Below, piece after piece: positions 7,552 to 14,851 of a stretch of 35,428 nt of DNA. A program made the translations under genes and the position numbers. Each line of letters opens with the position of its first letter. Position 1 is the first letter of the stretch. This stretch comes from DAIUFH01 sp036844705 (GTDB lineage: Bacteria > Bacillota > Clostridia > Tissierellales > Tissierellaceae). The notes beneath the pieces were generated by a model. That model had not been told where the DNA came from. It worked only from the letters and a program-made list of their open reading frames with translations, and did not search any database. The stretch is taken from NCBI GenBank assembly GCA_036844705.1, contig DAIUFH010000016.1, forward strand, positions 1 through 35,428. The letters run 5' to 3'.

Positions 7552-8334
7552 TTAAATATTGAATTTTACTATTAAGTCTGGATTTAGAACTCTGAAAGTA
7601 AATGATTCAGTTGTGAAAAATCTTACCTTTTCAGCAGTGTGCTCTTGATAACCTATAGAAATATCCTTTCCTATAGTTAATTCTAAATCATCATGATTAT
7701 ATGGCAATAAATATGCACCATTTACCACATGACTAAATATAACTTTTCCACCTATTAACTTTTGAATTCTTTCATCTAAAGGATAGGCAGTTTCTTTAGA
7801 AAGAATTCTCTTATATGCTTCTTCATTTACCACAAGTGTATATGGTCCTGGCTCAAAGTATTTCTTTAATTGAATCAAGCCTTTTGTTATAGCTTCCATT
7901 ATAGTTGTAGGGTCATTGCCAAAAGATATCCCCAACTTCGAGTAACTGTCAATTCCTTTAATCATGGCTTTTTCTAAACCATTATATATTGCGTTTTCTT
8001 CAAATAGTGCTAATTCCTTCATAGCATTTTCTAATGGTTCATAGTCAATATCTCTTGCTCCACGGGATATATTATCTAATTCCCATCTGTCCATTTCAAA
8101 CTCTATTCTTACTTCAGTTAATGGTTGAACCTGATATACACCATAGCATATATCTTTTTCTTCCTTAATATTTTCAAGCCTTCCTTCTGTGATTACATTG
8201 TAGTCCAGCCCCTTAGGACCATTAACCTTAACTACTTTTCTTGCTGATAAGTATGATTTCAATACATCTTCAGCTCGTTCATCGATTTCGTCCCATGCTT
8301 CATTTGTTATAGGTGCTAATTGTCTATATAACAT
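7552..8334 (-). CDS. Family 1 encapsulin shell protein
   Basis: A 260-residue HK97-fold shell protein (linocin M18/encapsulin family) that self-assembles into a hollow protein compartment. The N-terminus MLYRQLAPITNEAWDEIDE forms the helix that binds cargo tails. SARKVVKVNGPKGLDYN and the C-terminal ESFTFRVLNPDLIVKF are typical of the family. The length of about 260-265 residues fits the 60-subunit T=1 class. It lies 14 bases after the encapsulated-ferritin gene, with AGGAGGATG upstream of its ATG, so cargo and shell are co-expressed. The role is probably iron oxidation and storage or protection from oxidative stress. Its setting between two spore-protein genes is noted as a finding. Confidence 0.95.
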   Translation of the reverse strand: MLYRQLAPITNEAWDEIDERAEDVLKSYLSARKVVKVNGPKGLDYNVITEGRLENIKEEKDICYGVYQVQPLTEVRIEFEMDRWELDNISRGARDIDYEPLENAMKELALFEENAIYNGLEKAMIKGIDSYSKLGISFGNDPTTIMEAITKGLIQLKKYFEPGPYTLVVNEEAYKRILSKETAYPLDERIQKLIGGKVIFSHVVNGAYLLPYNHDDLELTIGKDISIGYQEHTAEKVRFFTTESFTFRVLNPDLIVKFNI

Positions 8335-8348
8335 TTAATACCATCCTC

Positions 8349-8690
8349 CTATTTTAAATCTCCAATATTTAAACCTCTTGACTCATCTCCACCTTCATTA
8401 CCTTCTTCATCATGGTGGGCTATAGGTCCCTCTTTAAACAGATATGTTCGCAACTCGTGATCCCAACCGTCCATGTTCCGTCTTAACCACTCTAATGACA
8501 TTGCGGCATGCTCTATTTCCTCATCTCGGTTATGTGCCATTATTTCTTTTAGCTCTGAATCCTTTGAGGCAACAACTCTTTGATTGTACCAATCAATTGC
8601 TTCTATCTCTTCCTTTAAGCTATTTAAGGCTCTAGAAATATTTAATGCCTTTTCATCTAATTTTTCTACTGGTTCATGGTATTGTGTCAT
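8349..8690 (-). CDS. Encapsulated ferritin-like cargo protein (EncFtn)
   Basis: About 113 residues. An antiparallel helical half-ferritin core carries the di-iron motif: EEIEAIDWYNQR supplies one Glu, and RDEEIEHAAM supplies the E-x2-H pair near residues 58-61. A helix pair and a flexible acidic linker (HHDEEGNEGGDES) follow. The chain ends in GLNIGDLK, which fits the hydrophobic cargo-loading tail that docks inside family 1 encapsulin shells. In this family the protein oxidises Fe(II) at dimer interfaces and delivers mineral to the shell lumen. The ATG at 8690 lies nine bases after GGGAGG; a TTG at 8693 is an alternative. The encapsulin shell gene follows 14 bases downstream. Confidence 0.93.
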   Translation of the reverse strand: MTQYHEPVEKLDEKALNISRALNSLKEEIEAIDWYNQRVVASKDSELKEIMAHNRDEEIEHAAMSLEWLRRNMDGWDHELRTYLFKEGPIAHHDEEGNEGGDESRGLNIGDLK

Positions 8691-8732
8691 CAATGATTAC
8701 CTCCCGTTTCTTTTAATATCTTTTAATTACCC

Positions 8733-8760
8733 TAAGTATGTGCATTTTTAACATTAATAT
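8733..8760 (-). promoter_or_regulatory. Possible sporulation-type (sigma-E-like) promoter of the encapsulin operon
   Basis: On the minus strand ATATT (8760-8756), 15 bases, then CATACTTA (8740-8733) partly fits the mother-cell sigma-E pattern (ATATT, CATACANT), with two mismatches in the -10. A weak sigma-A alternative, TTGTAT followed by TAAAAA at 17 bases, lies in the same stretch. The two cannot be separated by eye. Confidence 0.25.
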
Positions 8761-8788
8761 AGATAAAATACAAAAATATTTATTAAAG

Positions 8789-8826
8789 AAAAACCAGTAT
8801 ATCCTTTTAAAGCTACACTGGTTTTT
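8789..8826 (-). terminator. Terminator after the alpha/beta SASP gene
   Basis: Inverted repeat AAAAACCAGT / ACTGGTTTTT with A and T tracts on both sides, so it can work in either direction. It separates the spore-protein gene from the encapsulin operon. Confidence 0.85.
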
Positions 8827-8843
8827 AAAATTCACTGTCACCT

Positions 8844-9053
8844 CTACTCATTTTGTTTATCTATTAAATTTTTTTCACCCATTTCCACTAGCCTTCTTGT
8901 CATTACTCCACCAACTGGACCTGCCGTGAAAATATTATTAATTGGATGATTTTTATCATATAAATTGTTCTCTATTCCTAAATCATTTGCTATTTCTAAT
9001 TTTAACTGCTCTAGAGCTTTTGCCGCATTTGGATTTACGGGTTTTCTTGCCAA
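8844..9053 (-). CDS. Alpha/beta-type small acid-soluble spore protein
   Basis: A 69-residue DNA-coating spore protein. The family motifs are visible: NPNAAKALEQLKLEIANDLGI holds the conserved first helix and the GPR-protease region, and GPVGGVMTRRLVEMGEKNL is the second conserved block. It protects forespore DNA and supplies amino acids at germination. The start is taken as TTG at 9053, seven bases after AGGTGA. The GTG at 9062 is part of that ribosome site. It is transcribed alone, between terminators, next to the encapsulin operon. I could not find a convincing sigma-G promoter; GTATT with TAAAATA at 17 bases is a weak candidate. Confidence 0.93.
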   Translation of the reverse strand: MARKPVNPNAAKALEQLKLEIANDLGIENNLYDKNHPINNIFTAGPVGGVMTRRLVEMGEKNLIDKQNE

Positions 9054-9129
9054 AAAAATCACCTCTTATCTTAATTACTTCTATGTTATTTTAATTCATT
9101 TAAAGTCTTTAATACTAGGTAATTTTTTG

Positions 9130-9165
9130 AAAAAAACTAACTTAGCCCCCATTCTAAGTTAGTTT
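9130..9165 (-). terminator. Terminator at the end of the surface-protein locus
   Basis: On the minus strand AACTAACTTAG and CTAAGTTAGTT form an 11-bp stem, followed by TTTTTTTC, directly past the SLH gene. Confidence 0.9.
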
Positions 9166-9184
9166 CTCAATAATGCTAATACTT

Positions 9185-10594
9185 TCACATATCTAATACA
9201 GGATAATATATTTCTAACCATTCCTCATATGAATCTTCAAGTCTATTATAAGTATGACTATTTATAGCTTCCTGCATTGCTTCGTAATACCACGCATCCT
9301 CTAGCAAGTCCGGGAATGCTCTTGCTTCAGGTAATATATCTCCTTTATGAACTCTTCTTTCTAAAACATTATTAACTAATGTAACAAATTCTGCTCTAGT
9401 AATACATTGATCAGGTTTAAAAGTACCATCTGGATATCCACTTACCCAGCCTTTTAAAGCTGCTGAATTTATATACTTACTTCCCCAGTGTCCTTCTATA
9501 TCTGAAAATAAATTACTATCTACCAGAGTTAATTTATCAAATTTTGATGCTATAGTTGCTAATTCCGCTCTTGTAATATAATTATCTGGTTTATAGCTTC
9601 CATCTGGATAACCATTGGTAATGCTTCCATTGGCTAATGTTGCTATATGTTTAACTGACCATCTATCTGATTCTATATCAGGAAAATCCTCAATTAAAGT
9701 AAATATACTTAATCTATAATTCTCATCAAGTAATCTATAAAATGCTGTTGCTACTTCTTCTCTTGTAATAAGTCCTTCTGGTCTTACTGTATTGTCAGGA
9801 TACCCTTGAATATACTGAATATGATCATTCATATTTAAGAATGCCAATGGAATCTCCTCATCTAAGATTTCTTCATCATTCTTAAAATGGCGATTTCTAT
9901 CATGACGATCTTTATCATCATCTTTATCATCATCTTTTTCATTATTATCATCTTTACCATCATCAATGGCATTTTCCATTAGGTTTATGTATATAGGCAT
10001 AGAAGCTGTGACTGCTTCAAGTTCGTTACCTGCATCGAGAACCATTTGCAGTGTATATTTTAAATCAATAGTGTCACCTTTAGCTATACTAAATTTATCT
10101 GATGAATTTAAAACATATCCCTTATATTCTTTACTACCTGAATCATATAAAATGTTCTTCAACCTTGTAAAATCAATTATAGTTTTATTAAAAGAAAGAA
10201 ACTTACCTTTTTCAACTTTTAGTCTTACATTATCTAGAAATGAAGTATATACTTCTTGTTCCGGATAATTATTTCTTATAACTAAATTTTTTAATCCAAC
10301 AGCTATATTCTCAACATCAATTTTCTTATACTGGTTATTTATACGAATTACTCCGTTTATACTTCCAATACCTTTTTCTGCTTGCTCTGTAGTTGACGGA
10401 TATAACTGCCCGTCGAATAAGTTTCCCTTCTGAGATATTCTGCCGTTACTATCTATAGTAATAATTACATTTGGGCTTCTATCTATATTAGTAGCAAAGG
10501 TAGATTGAATTAAACTACTGGTGAAATATCCACCAATTAGTATTAGTATCAGTATTTGTAAAATAAACTTAAAAAACTTATTTCTAATTTTCAT
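9185..10594 (-). CDS. Secreted surface protein with three SLH domains
   Basis: A protein of about 469 residues. A signal-peptide-like hydrophobic segment (FILQILILILIGGYF) follows a basic N-terminus. An unassigned beta-rich N-terminal module of about 200 residues comes next, then a very acidic Asp/Lys linker, then three S-layer homology domains in the C-terminal half, each marked by ITREEV, ITRAEL or ITRAEF and GYPD motifs. SLH domains bind pyruvylated secondary wall polymers, so this protein should attach to the cell wall. The start is the ATG at 10594, behind GGAGTGA; a frame extending upstream lacks a ribosome site. It is the last gene of the leftward locus that also encodes a TasA-like protein and a SipW-like peptidase. 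It may anchor that material, which is inference. A terminator follows. Confidence 0.85.
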   Translation of the reverse strand: MKIRNKFFKFILQILILILIGGYFTSSLIQSTFATNIDRSPNVIITIDSNGRISQKGNLFDGQLYPSTTEQAEKGIGSINGVIRINNQYKKIDVENIAVGLKNLVIRNNYPEQEVYTSFLDNVRLKVEKGKFLSFNKTIIDFTRLKNILYDSGSKEYKGYVLNSSDKFSIAKGDTIDLKYTLQMVLDAGNELEAVTASMPIYINLMENAIDDGKDDNNEKDDDKDDDKDRHDRNRHFKNDEEILDEEIPLAFLNMNDHIQYIQGYPDNTVRPEGLITREEVATAFYRLLDENYRLSIFTLIEDFPDIESDRWSVKHIATLANGSITNGYPDGSYKPDNYITRAELATIASKFDKLTLVDSNLFSDIEGHWGSKYINSAALKGWVSGYPDGTFKPDQCITRAEFVTLVNNVLERRVHKGDILPEARAFPDLLEDAWYYEAMQEAINSHTYNRLEDSYEEWLEIYYPVLDM

Positions 10595-10685
10595 TTCAAT
10601 CACTCCATAATAAAACAATATATGACTCCACTATTATTGTATCTATTTTCATATAGCTTTAATTCATTAATATGGTTACTTTGTA

Positions 10686-10725
10686 ATACTACTTTAGTGT
10701 TATTTGCATAGTACTAAAGTAGTAT
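10686..10725. repeat. 13-bp inverted repeat upstream of the SLH gene, containing TAC-TTTA-GTA dyads
   Basis: ATACTACTTTAGT (10686-10698) and ACTAAAGTAGTAT (10713-10725) are exact inverses with a 14-base spacer. Each arm holds the same TAC[T/C]TTAGTA-like core seen twice before the TasA-like gene. There is no U-run, so it is a weak terminator candidate for the DUF5305 gene. It may be an operator pair for the SLH gene. Confidence 0.65.
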
Positions 10726-10763
10726 ATAAAGATTGTCATCCCGACCGTAGTAGATCCCCTCTT

Positions 10764-11858
10764 CTACTTTTCACTGTCCACTGATACTTGTTCACTGATT
10801 GCAGCTTCTTCCTTAGGTAATAAATCATCCAGATTAAATACATATATCTCATCATCATTTGTGATGAAGAATTTATTTATTTCTTTGTAATCATCACTAT
10901 ATTTATATAAAATAGGTTTATTTATTTCATCAGCAAGTCTCACTAAGTCATCTATCGACCTAACATATCTTGCATTGGATATATCCACATTGCTGCTTAG
11001 GGCTACAAGTCTATCTCCATGTTTTTTAAATATCTTATTTAATTCTTTTTCTAAAATACTTTTCTTAGGTGCTGATTTTGTAAAGAATATCAAAAATATT
11101 AGACCTAAAACTATAATTCCTAGTATAATGCTATTTAATATTACTTGATTTTTATCTATTGGTTGTTGAACTTGAATTGTTTTTTCTATTGCACCTGGTT
11201 TATCTACATTATTAGTAGTTATTTCAAACATTGGTGTATCTAGTGGTATTACTATATTTGGTGTTATGTATTCTTCAATGGTTTCTTTTTCAATGGTACC
11301 ATTAACTTTAATATTCATAACCAATTGTAAATTAACATTATTACTAACCTTTGAAATTTCATTTGCTAACTTAGCAAATTCATTATACTCATCTAGTTTT
11401 ATTGATATAGTTTTTTTAATTGGATGAATATTATCTTTAATAGTAAAAGTTTGTTTTGATAATAATGGAAAAGACTTTTCCCAAATTACAATATCCCCTT
11501 CATCTAAGCTTTTCCTAGCAGAACCGGAAACTAAAGCTACAATATCATATTCTCCTTGTAACTCAATATCTCTATCTCCACTAAACTGATATTCAAAAGT
11601 TGCTTTTATACTATCAATAAATTCTGATAAATATACCTGATCTTTCCCCAACGTATTATTTTGATATAGAGCATTTGGTTTTAGATTAACTTGATAATCT
11701 ACCGTTGCGACATTATTATAATTGTATAAGGAAACTTTCTGATCTTCCAATATAGTATTGTTCACTACACTATATAAGGTAAATGATACCAACCCAAGAA
11801 GACAAATTGCAGTACATATCAAAACTATCCTTAATACCTTGTTGATACTAATCTTCAT
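10764..11858 (-). CDS. DUF5305-type membrane protein
   Basis: A protein of about 364 residues. An N-terminal membrane segment (VLRIVLICTAICLLGLVSF) leads into a large extracytoplasmic region. A second membrane helix, near residue 255-280 (VILNSIILGIIVLGLIFLI), is followed by a cytoplasmic tail of about 90 residues. The external part begins VDYQVNLKPNALYQNNTLG, the opening pattern of the DUF5305 family. That family is found in archaea and bacteria, often near SipW-like peptidases. No enzymatic motif is visible. The ATG at 11858 follows AAGGGGTGG. It lies 94 bases after the TasA-like gene, with a terminator between them, so its expression may be reduced relative to that gene. It could be an assembly factor or base for surface fibres (inference). 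Confidence 0.75.
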   Translation of the reverse strand: MKISINKVLRIVLICTAICLLGLVSFTLYSVVNNTILEDQKVSLYNYNNVATVDYQVNLKPNALYQNNTLGKDQVYLSEFIDSIKATFEYQFSGDRDIELQGEYDIVALVSGSARKSLDEGDIVIWEKSFPLLSKQTFTIKDNIHPIKKTISIKLDEYNEFAKLANEISKVSNNVNLQLVMNIKVNGTIEKETIEEYITPNIVIPLDTPMFEITTNNVDKPGAIEKTIQVQQPIDKNQVILNSIILGIIVLGLIFLIFFTKSAPKKSILEKELNKIFKKHGDRLVALSSNVDISNARYVRSIDDLVRLADEINKPILYKYSDDYKEINKFFITNDDEIYVFNLDDLLPKEEAAISEQVSVDSEK

Positions 11859-11894
11859 CTTTGTCCACCCCTTCAAGTCTGATACATAAATTGT

Positions 11895-11925
11895 AAAAAA
11901 AGCCAGTAAGCTAAGCGTACTGGCT
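11895..11925 (-). terminator. Terminator between the TasA-like and DUF5305 genes
   Basis: On the minus strand AGCCAGTA and TACTGGCT form a stem followed by TTTTTTTAC. It probably ends most transcripts of the TasA-like gene and allows partial read-through. Confidence 0.85.
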
Positions 11926-11952
11926 AAAAACTATTTTATTTTAGAAAATAAA

Positions 11953-12663
11953 TTATTTAGGAACATATTCATTATGTTGTACGAAGTTATAAGTAATACT
12001 TATAGATACCATTTCATTTTCGGCTTCATCTTCTACTAAACTATCAGCAGGAATACTAAATACTAATTTATATGCTGCTTCCTCTTCTCCATTAGTTAGC
12101 TCTTCTCCCGGTGCTAAATATTCTCCTTCTAGTTTGGCTTTAAGTTCATTTTCCAATTCTCCCAAAGTTGCAGTTCCTCTTATGGTTTTTCTAGCTTGTT
12201 GTACTGTTTGACCATCTTTCATTATATAATAAACATAGTCAACTTCCATTGCATCCAATAATTTTGAATTATTTACTGCACTTTCTGTTTTTGAATTTGT
12301 AACGTCAACGTCTACAACTACTTCATTTATATATGCTGGTAATGTTCCTTTATTTGTAGCAGTTGTACTTGTTTGCATACTTGTTCCCGGAAATGCATTG
12401 CTGAATGTGAAATTAACTGTTTTGTTATTATCCCCATAATCTGGAGTACCCGCTAAGAAATTGTCCTCAAGCTTCAAAGCTTTTATTGCATCGCTCTTAT
12501 AACTTACATCTGCTTTTGCGAATTTTCTTGTAAATATAATATCAAATTCACCAGTATTAATTGTTGTGTTATGAACAATTACATCTGTCCATGCTGCATA
12601 ACCAGCTCCTACTAACATTAATGCTACTACTAATATTAACGCTAATAACTTTGTTCTTTTCAC
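11953..12663 (-). CDS. TasA/camelysin-like secreted protein with SipW-type signal peptide
   Basis: A 236-residue secreted protein. The N-terminus KRTKLLALILVVALMLVGAG is a signal peptide ending in GYAAW, the SipW-dependent pattern, with cleavage expected near residue 22-24. The mature part fits the TasA/camelysin (peptidase M73-like) fold: NTTINTGEFDIIF, NFTFSNAFPGTSMQTSTTATNKG, LPAYINEVVVDV and a C-terminal beta strand ISITYNFV. TasA proteins form extracellular fibres in biofilms. In Bacillus the maturing peptidase SipW is encoded next to TasA, as here (the peptidase gene ends 150 bases upstream). The ATG follows AAAGGAGAGATT. A TATAAT with no good -35 but with two upstream dyads suggests an activator-dependent promoter. 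Confidence 0.88.
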   Translation of the reverse strand: MKRTKLLALILVVALMLVGAGYAAWTDVIVHNTTINTGEFDIIFTRKFAKADVSYKSDAIKALKLEDNFLAGTPDYGDNNKTVNFTFSNAFPGTSMQTSTTATNKGTLPAYINEVVVDVDVTNSKTESAVNNSKLLDAMEVDYVYYIMKDGQTVQQARKTIRGTATLGELENELKAKLEGEYLAPGEELTNGEEEAAYKLVFSIPADSLVEDEAENEMVSISITYNFVQHNEYVPK

Positions 12664-12717
12664 TTAAATCTCTCCTTTTATTTGGATATTGAACTAAAAC
12701 TTATTTCTTTAACAATT

Positions 12718-12723
12718 ATTATA
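12718..12723 (-). promoter_or_regulatory. -10 box of the TasA-like gene, probably activator-dependent
   Basis: A perfect TATAAT on the minus strand. The sequence 17 bases upstream (GAGTAG) is not a -35 hexamer. A dyad at 12748-12759 lies where a class II activator would bind, about 42 bases before the expected start point. Confidence 0.5.
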
Positions 12724-12747
12724 GTCCTAGAGAGATTCTTCTACTCC

Positions 12748-12759
12748 ATACTAAGGTAT
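12748..12759. promoter_or_regulatory. Dyad ATAC-TAAG-GTAT near -42 of the TasA-like gene
   Basis: The minus-strand core is TACCTTAGTA. It is the promoter-proximal copy of the motif shared with 12792-12807 and with the repeat at 10686-10725. It is a candidate binding site for the response regulator encoded at 15474-16091. Confidence 0.4.
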
Positions 12760-12791
12760 AGTTCCATTTGATAATTAAGTACTATCTTTTA

Positions 12792-12807
12792 TACTACTAA
12801 AGTAGTA
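12792..12807. promoter_or_regulatory. Perfect 16-bp palindrome, distal dyad of the TasA-like gene
   Basis: TACTAC-TAAA-GTAGTA is a perfect 6-4-6 palindrome, centred 46 bp from the proximal dyad. Thirteen bases (TACTAAAGTAGTA) are identical to the right arm of the repeat upstream of the SLH gene. Confidence 0.5.
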
Positions 12808-12813
12808 GATTAG

Positions 12814-14031
12814 TTAGAATTCGATTTTGTCTAAGTCCACATCCTTATCACTCTTAATAAGAAGTGTAACCCAGCCTATTTTAGGTACAACTTGTTCTAT
12901 AGTTCCTTTAATGTCCTCCGGTCTTACAAAATCAGTATCTTCTCCTGAATTGTTATCGCCTTTAGTTATAAATTGTATACCTTCTTTTTCATCATTTACT
13001 ACTTCAATTATTCTATGGGATATTAGCATACTATCCCTTTGAAATTGTATTACATCACCTTCCTTAAGAGAATTTATCCCATCCATATCTACTATCTTCT
13101 TAACCAATATTATGTCTCCAGGTTTTATCATAGGTTTCATACTTCCTGTAGCTATAACAGAAGGGTAAATAGGAAATACCCCTACTGCAAACCATATAAT
13201 TCCTATGGAAATAATACTTGTTATAATCCAACTAGTAGGACTTTCTCCTTCCTGATCCCTCATCTTTATTTTCCTTGTTGCTGAATTGTATGTTGATTGC
13301 ATTACCATCAAAAAAAATATTGGACAAAGTATACCAATTAGCGCTGTTGTAATCCACTGTAAATTTGGTAATATTGGAGAAAGCCAGTTAAAACCTTCAA
13401 TAACTCCTAGGTAAATAATTGAAGCTAAAGGTCCTCCTAAATATACTAAATAAACTGCAAATAAATTTTCGGCAAATCTAGGACCAACATAACCGGCTAA
13501 AAATTCGACTAAAGCCTCAAAATCAAAAACCTCTAAAAATTTATTAAAGCTTATTTTTGTAAATGTCATCAGTAAAGCAATCGGTATAAATACTAAATAA
13601 TCATCTTTTTTAGTTGAGCTATTTACCAAATAACTTCTAATGAACTCTCTTCCCACTAATGAAGAACCAACAAATATGATATTGGTTAATATCCCTATTA
13701 TAGAATGATTGTACGGGCTTTTACCAAAGCCTACTATCAATCCAGTAAATACTGATATTACAATATATAAAATTGCAAAAATAAAAGCCCATTGATAGAT
13801 AAAACTTCTTAATCTCAATTTACCACTGGGTTTATTATGAGGGATTTGCCAGATAATTATCACCACTAATAACCATAGAATTGAATTTATTATATAGTTC
13901 AATATAAAACTACTTATATATGTTTTTATAACAAAGTTATTTATTAAATAGATAAAAATAAGTAATGAAATTATCATAAAGATATTTTTATTTGATCTTT
14001 CTGTTGGTGAAAACTTGGCACCATTAAGCAT
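12814..14031 (-). CDS. sipW: SipW/archaeal-type signal peptidase I with polytopic N-terminal domain
   Basis: A 405-residue protein. The peptidase core lies at residues 285-385: IATGSMKP with the nucleophile Ser297, GDVIQF, LISHRI with His339 where most bacterial enzymes have the catalytic Lys, and KGDNN (Asp359). This is the Ser-His type (MEROPS S26B) of SipW and archaeal or ER signal peptidases. A C-terminal hydrophobic stretch follows. The first 280 residues hold about seven to eight predicted membrane segments. This is unusual, as Bacillus SipW has only about 190 residues. The ATG at 14031 follows AAGGGGG. It should process the three proteins with GYxxW signal ends encoded next to it. The gene name is by family resemblance only. 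Confidence 0.88.
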   Translation of the reverse strand: MLNGAKFSPTERSNKNIFMIISLLIFIYLINNFVIKTYISSFILNYIINSILWLLVVIIIWQIPHNKPSGKLRLRSFIYQWAFIFAILYIVISVFTGLIVGFGKSPYNHSIIGILTNIIFVGSSLVGREFIRSYLVNSSTKKDDYLVFIPIALLMTFTKISFNKFLEVFDFEALVEFLAGYVGPRFAENLFAVYLVYLGGPLASIIYLGVIEGFNWLSPILPNLQWITTALIGILCPIFFLMVMQSTYNSATRKIKMRDQEGESPTSWIITSIISIGIIWFAVGVFPIYPSVIATGSMKPMIKPGDIILVKKIVDMDGINSLKEGDVIQFQRDSMLISHRIIEVVNDEKEGIQFITKGDNNSGEDTDFVRPEDIKGTIEQVVPKIGWVTLLIKSDKDVDLDKIEF

Positions 14032-14056
14032 ACTTATCCCCCTTAAGATAGTACAA

Positions 14057-14085
14057 ATAGTAGGATAAGTTAACTATCCTACTAT
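14057..14085. repeat. 11-bp hairpin before the signal peptidase gene
   Basis: ATAGTAGGATA (14057-14067) and TATCCTACTAT (14075-14085) are exact inverses with a seven-base loop. No U-run follows in the leftward direction (TTTGTAC). It is either a weak attenuator between the Glu/Pro-rich gene and the peptidase gene, or an mRNA processing or stability element. Confidence 0.6.
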
Positions 14086-14090
14086 CTCAA

Positions 14091-14810
14091 TTACTCCACA
14101 GATTTTTCTATTGAATCATCGTTAAATGATGATTCAGCAGTATCTGAACTACTATCTTTATCTTCTTTACTGCTTTCTGATTCCGATGGATTTATTTCCT
14201 TATCTTCCTTATCTTCAGGTTTTGATGAATTTATTTCCCTTTCTTCCTTTTCTTCAGATTCTAGTGATGGTTTTTCTGATGATTGTTCTTCTTGCTTTTT
14301 TTCTGATGCCTTATCAGGTTCCTCTTTATCCTCTTTAGGTTCCATTTTTAGCTCTGGATCTGGTTCAAGCTCTGACTCTGGTTTTGTATCTGGCTCAGGT
14401 GCAGGTTCCAGTTCAGGTTCATGCTCTATTACTGGTTCTAGTGTTGATTCTCCAGGCACTACTACTGGTTCTGGTGTAGCTTCTTCTGTCGGATTGATTT
14501 CTCCTTCTAGAATTTTCTCTTCAATTGCCTTCAATTGTTCCTCAAGTAATCTCTGTTCTTCAAGCAATCTTTGTTCCTCTAAGAGCCTTTGTTCTTCCTC
14601 TAATCTTAATTGTTCATCCAAAATTTCTTGTGCTAGTTGTTCTTCTAGACTTGCCAGTTCTGCCTCCATGCTTCCTAAAACTTCTGGATCCGGAACTACT
14701 CTTATGTCACCATCAATTTGTAATTCATCTTCCCAAATTCCATATCCTCCTGACATTATAGCAAAGGCTGTCAATATACTCATCAATATTATTAATAATT
14801 TTCTCCCCAT
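14091..14810 (-). CDS. Glu/Pro-rich surface protein with SipW-type signal peptide
   Basis: A protein of about 239 residues. The N-terminal GRKLLIILMSILTAFAIMSGG ends in GYGIW, the same signal-end pattern as the TasA-like protein. A helical segment follows, with tandem RLLEEQ repeats near residues 70-95 and then EEKI. The remainder is low-complexity Pro/Glu and later Ser/Glu/Lys/Asp (PEPVV, PELEPAPEPD, KPEDKEDKEINPSE). No folded domain is visible. Such regions often span the cell wall or act as spacers. The start is the ATG at 14810, eight bases after GGGAG; an upstream frame start at 14825 lacks a ribosome site. It lies between the other SipW-type protein and the peptidase gene, so it is a probable client of that enzyme. 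Function unknown. Confidence 0.7.
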   Translation of the reverse strand: MGRKLLIILMSILTAFAIMSGGYGIWEDELQIDGDIRVVPDPEVLGSMEAELASLEEQLAQEILDEQLRLEEEQRLLEEQRLLEEQRLLEEQLKAIEEKILEGEINPTEEATPEPVVVPGESTLEPVIEHEPELEPAPEPDTKPESELEPDPELKMEPKEDKEEPDKASEKKQEEQSSEKPSLESEEKEEREINSSKPEDKEDKEINPSESESSKEDKDSSSDTAESSFNDDSIEKSVE

Positions 14811-14851
14811 AGATACATCTCCCAATCATAGCAAATGAATTTGTAATATTA

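Noticed and set aside
8738..8929. Rightward 63-residue open frame between the ferritin and SASP genes
   Set aside because: It runs through the terminator hairpin and the antisense of the SASP gene, has no ribosome site, and its product is Phe/Leu-rich.
14494..14838. Long rightward open frames opposite the Glu/Pro-rich gene
   Set aside because: They are the antisense of low-complexity Glu/Pro/Leu codons, with Ser/Cys- or Leu/Val-rich products and no ribosome site.
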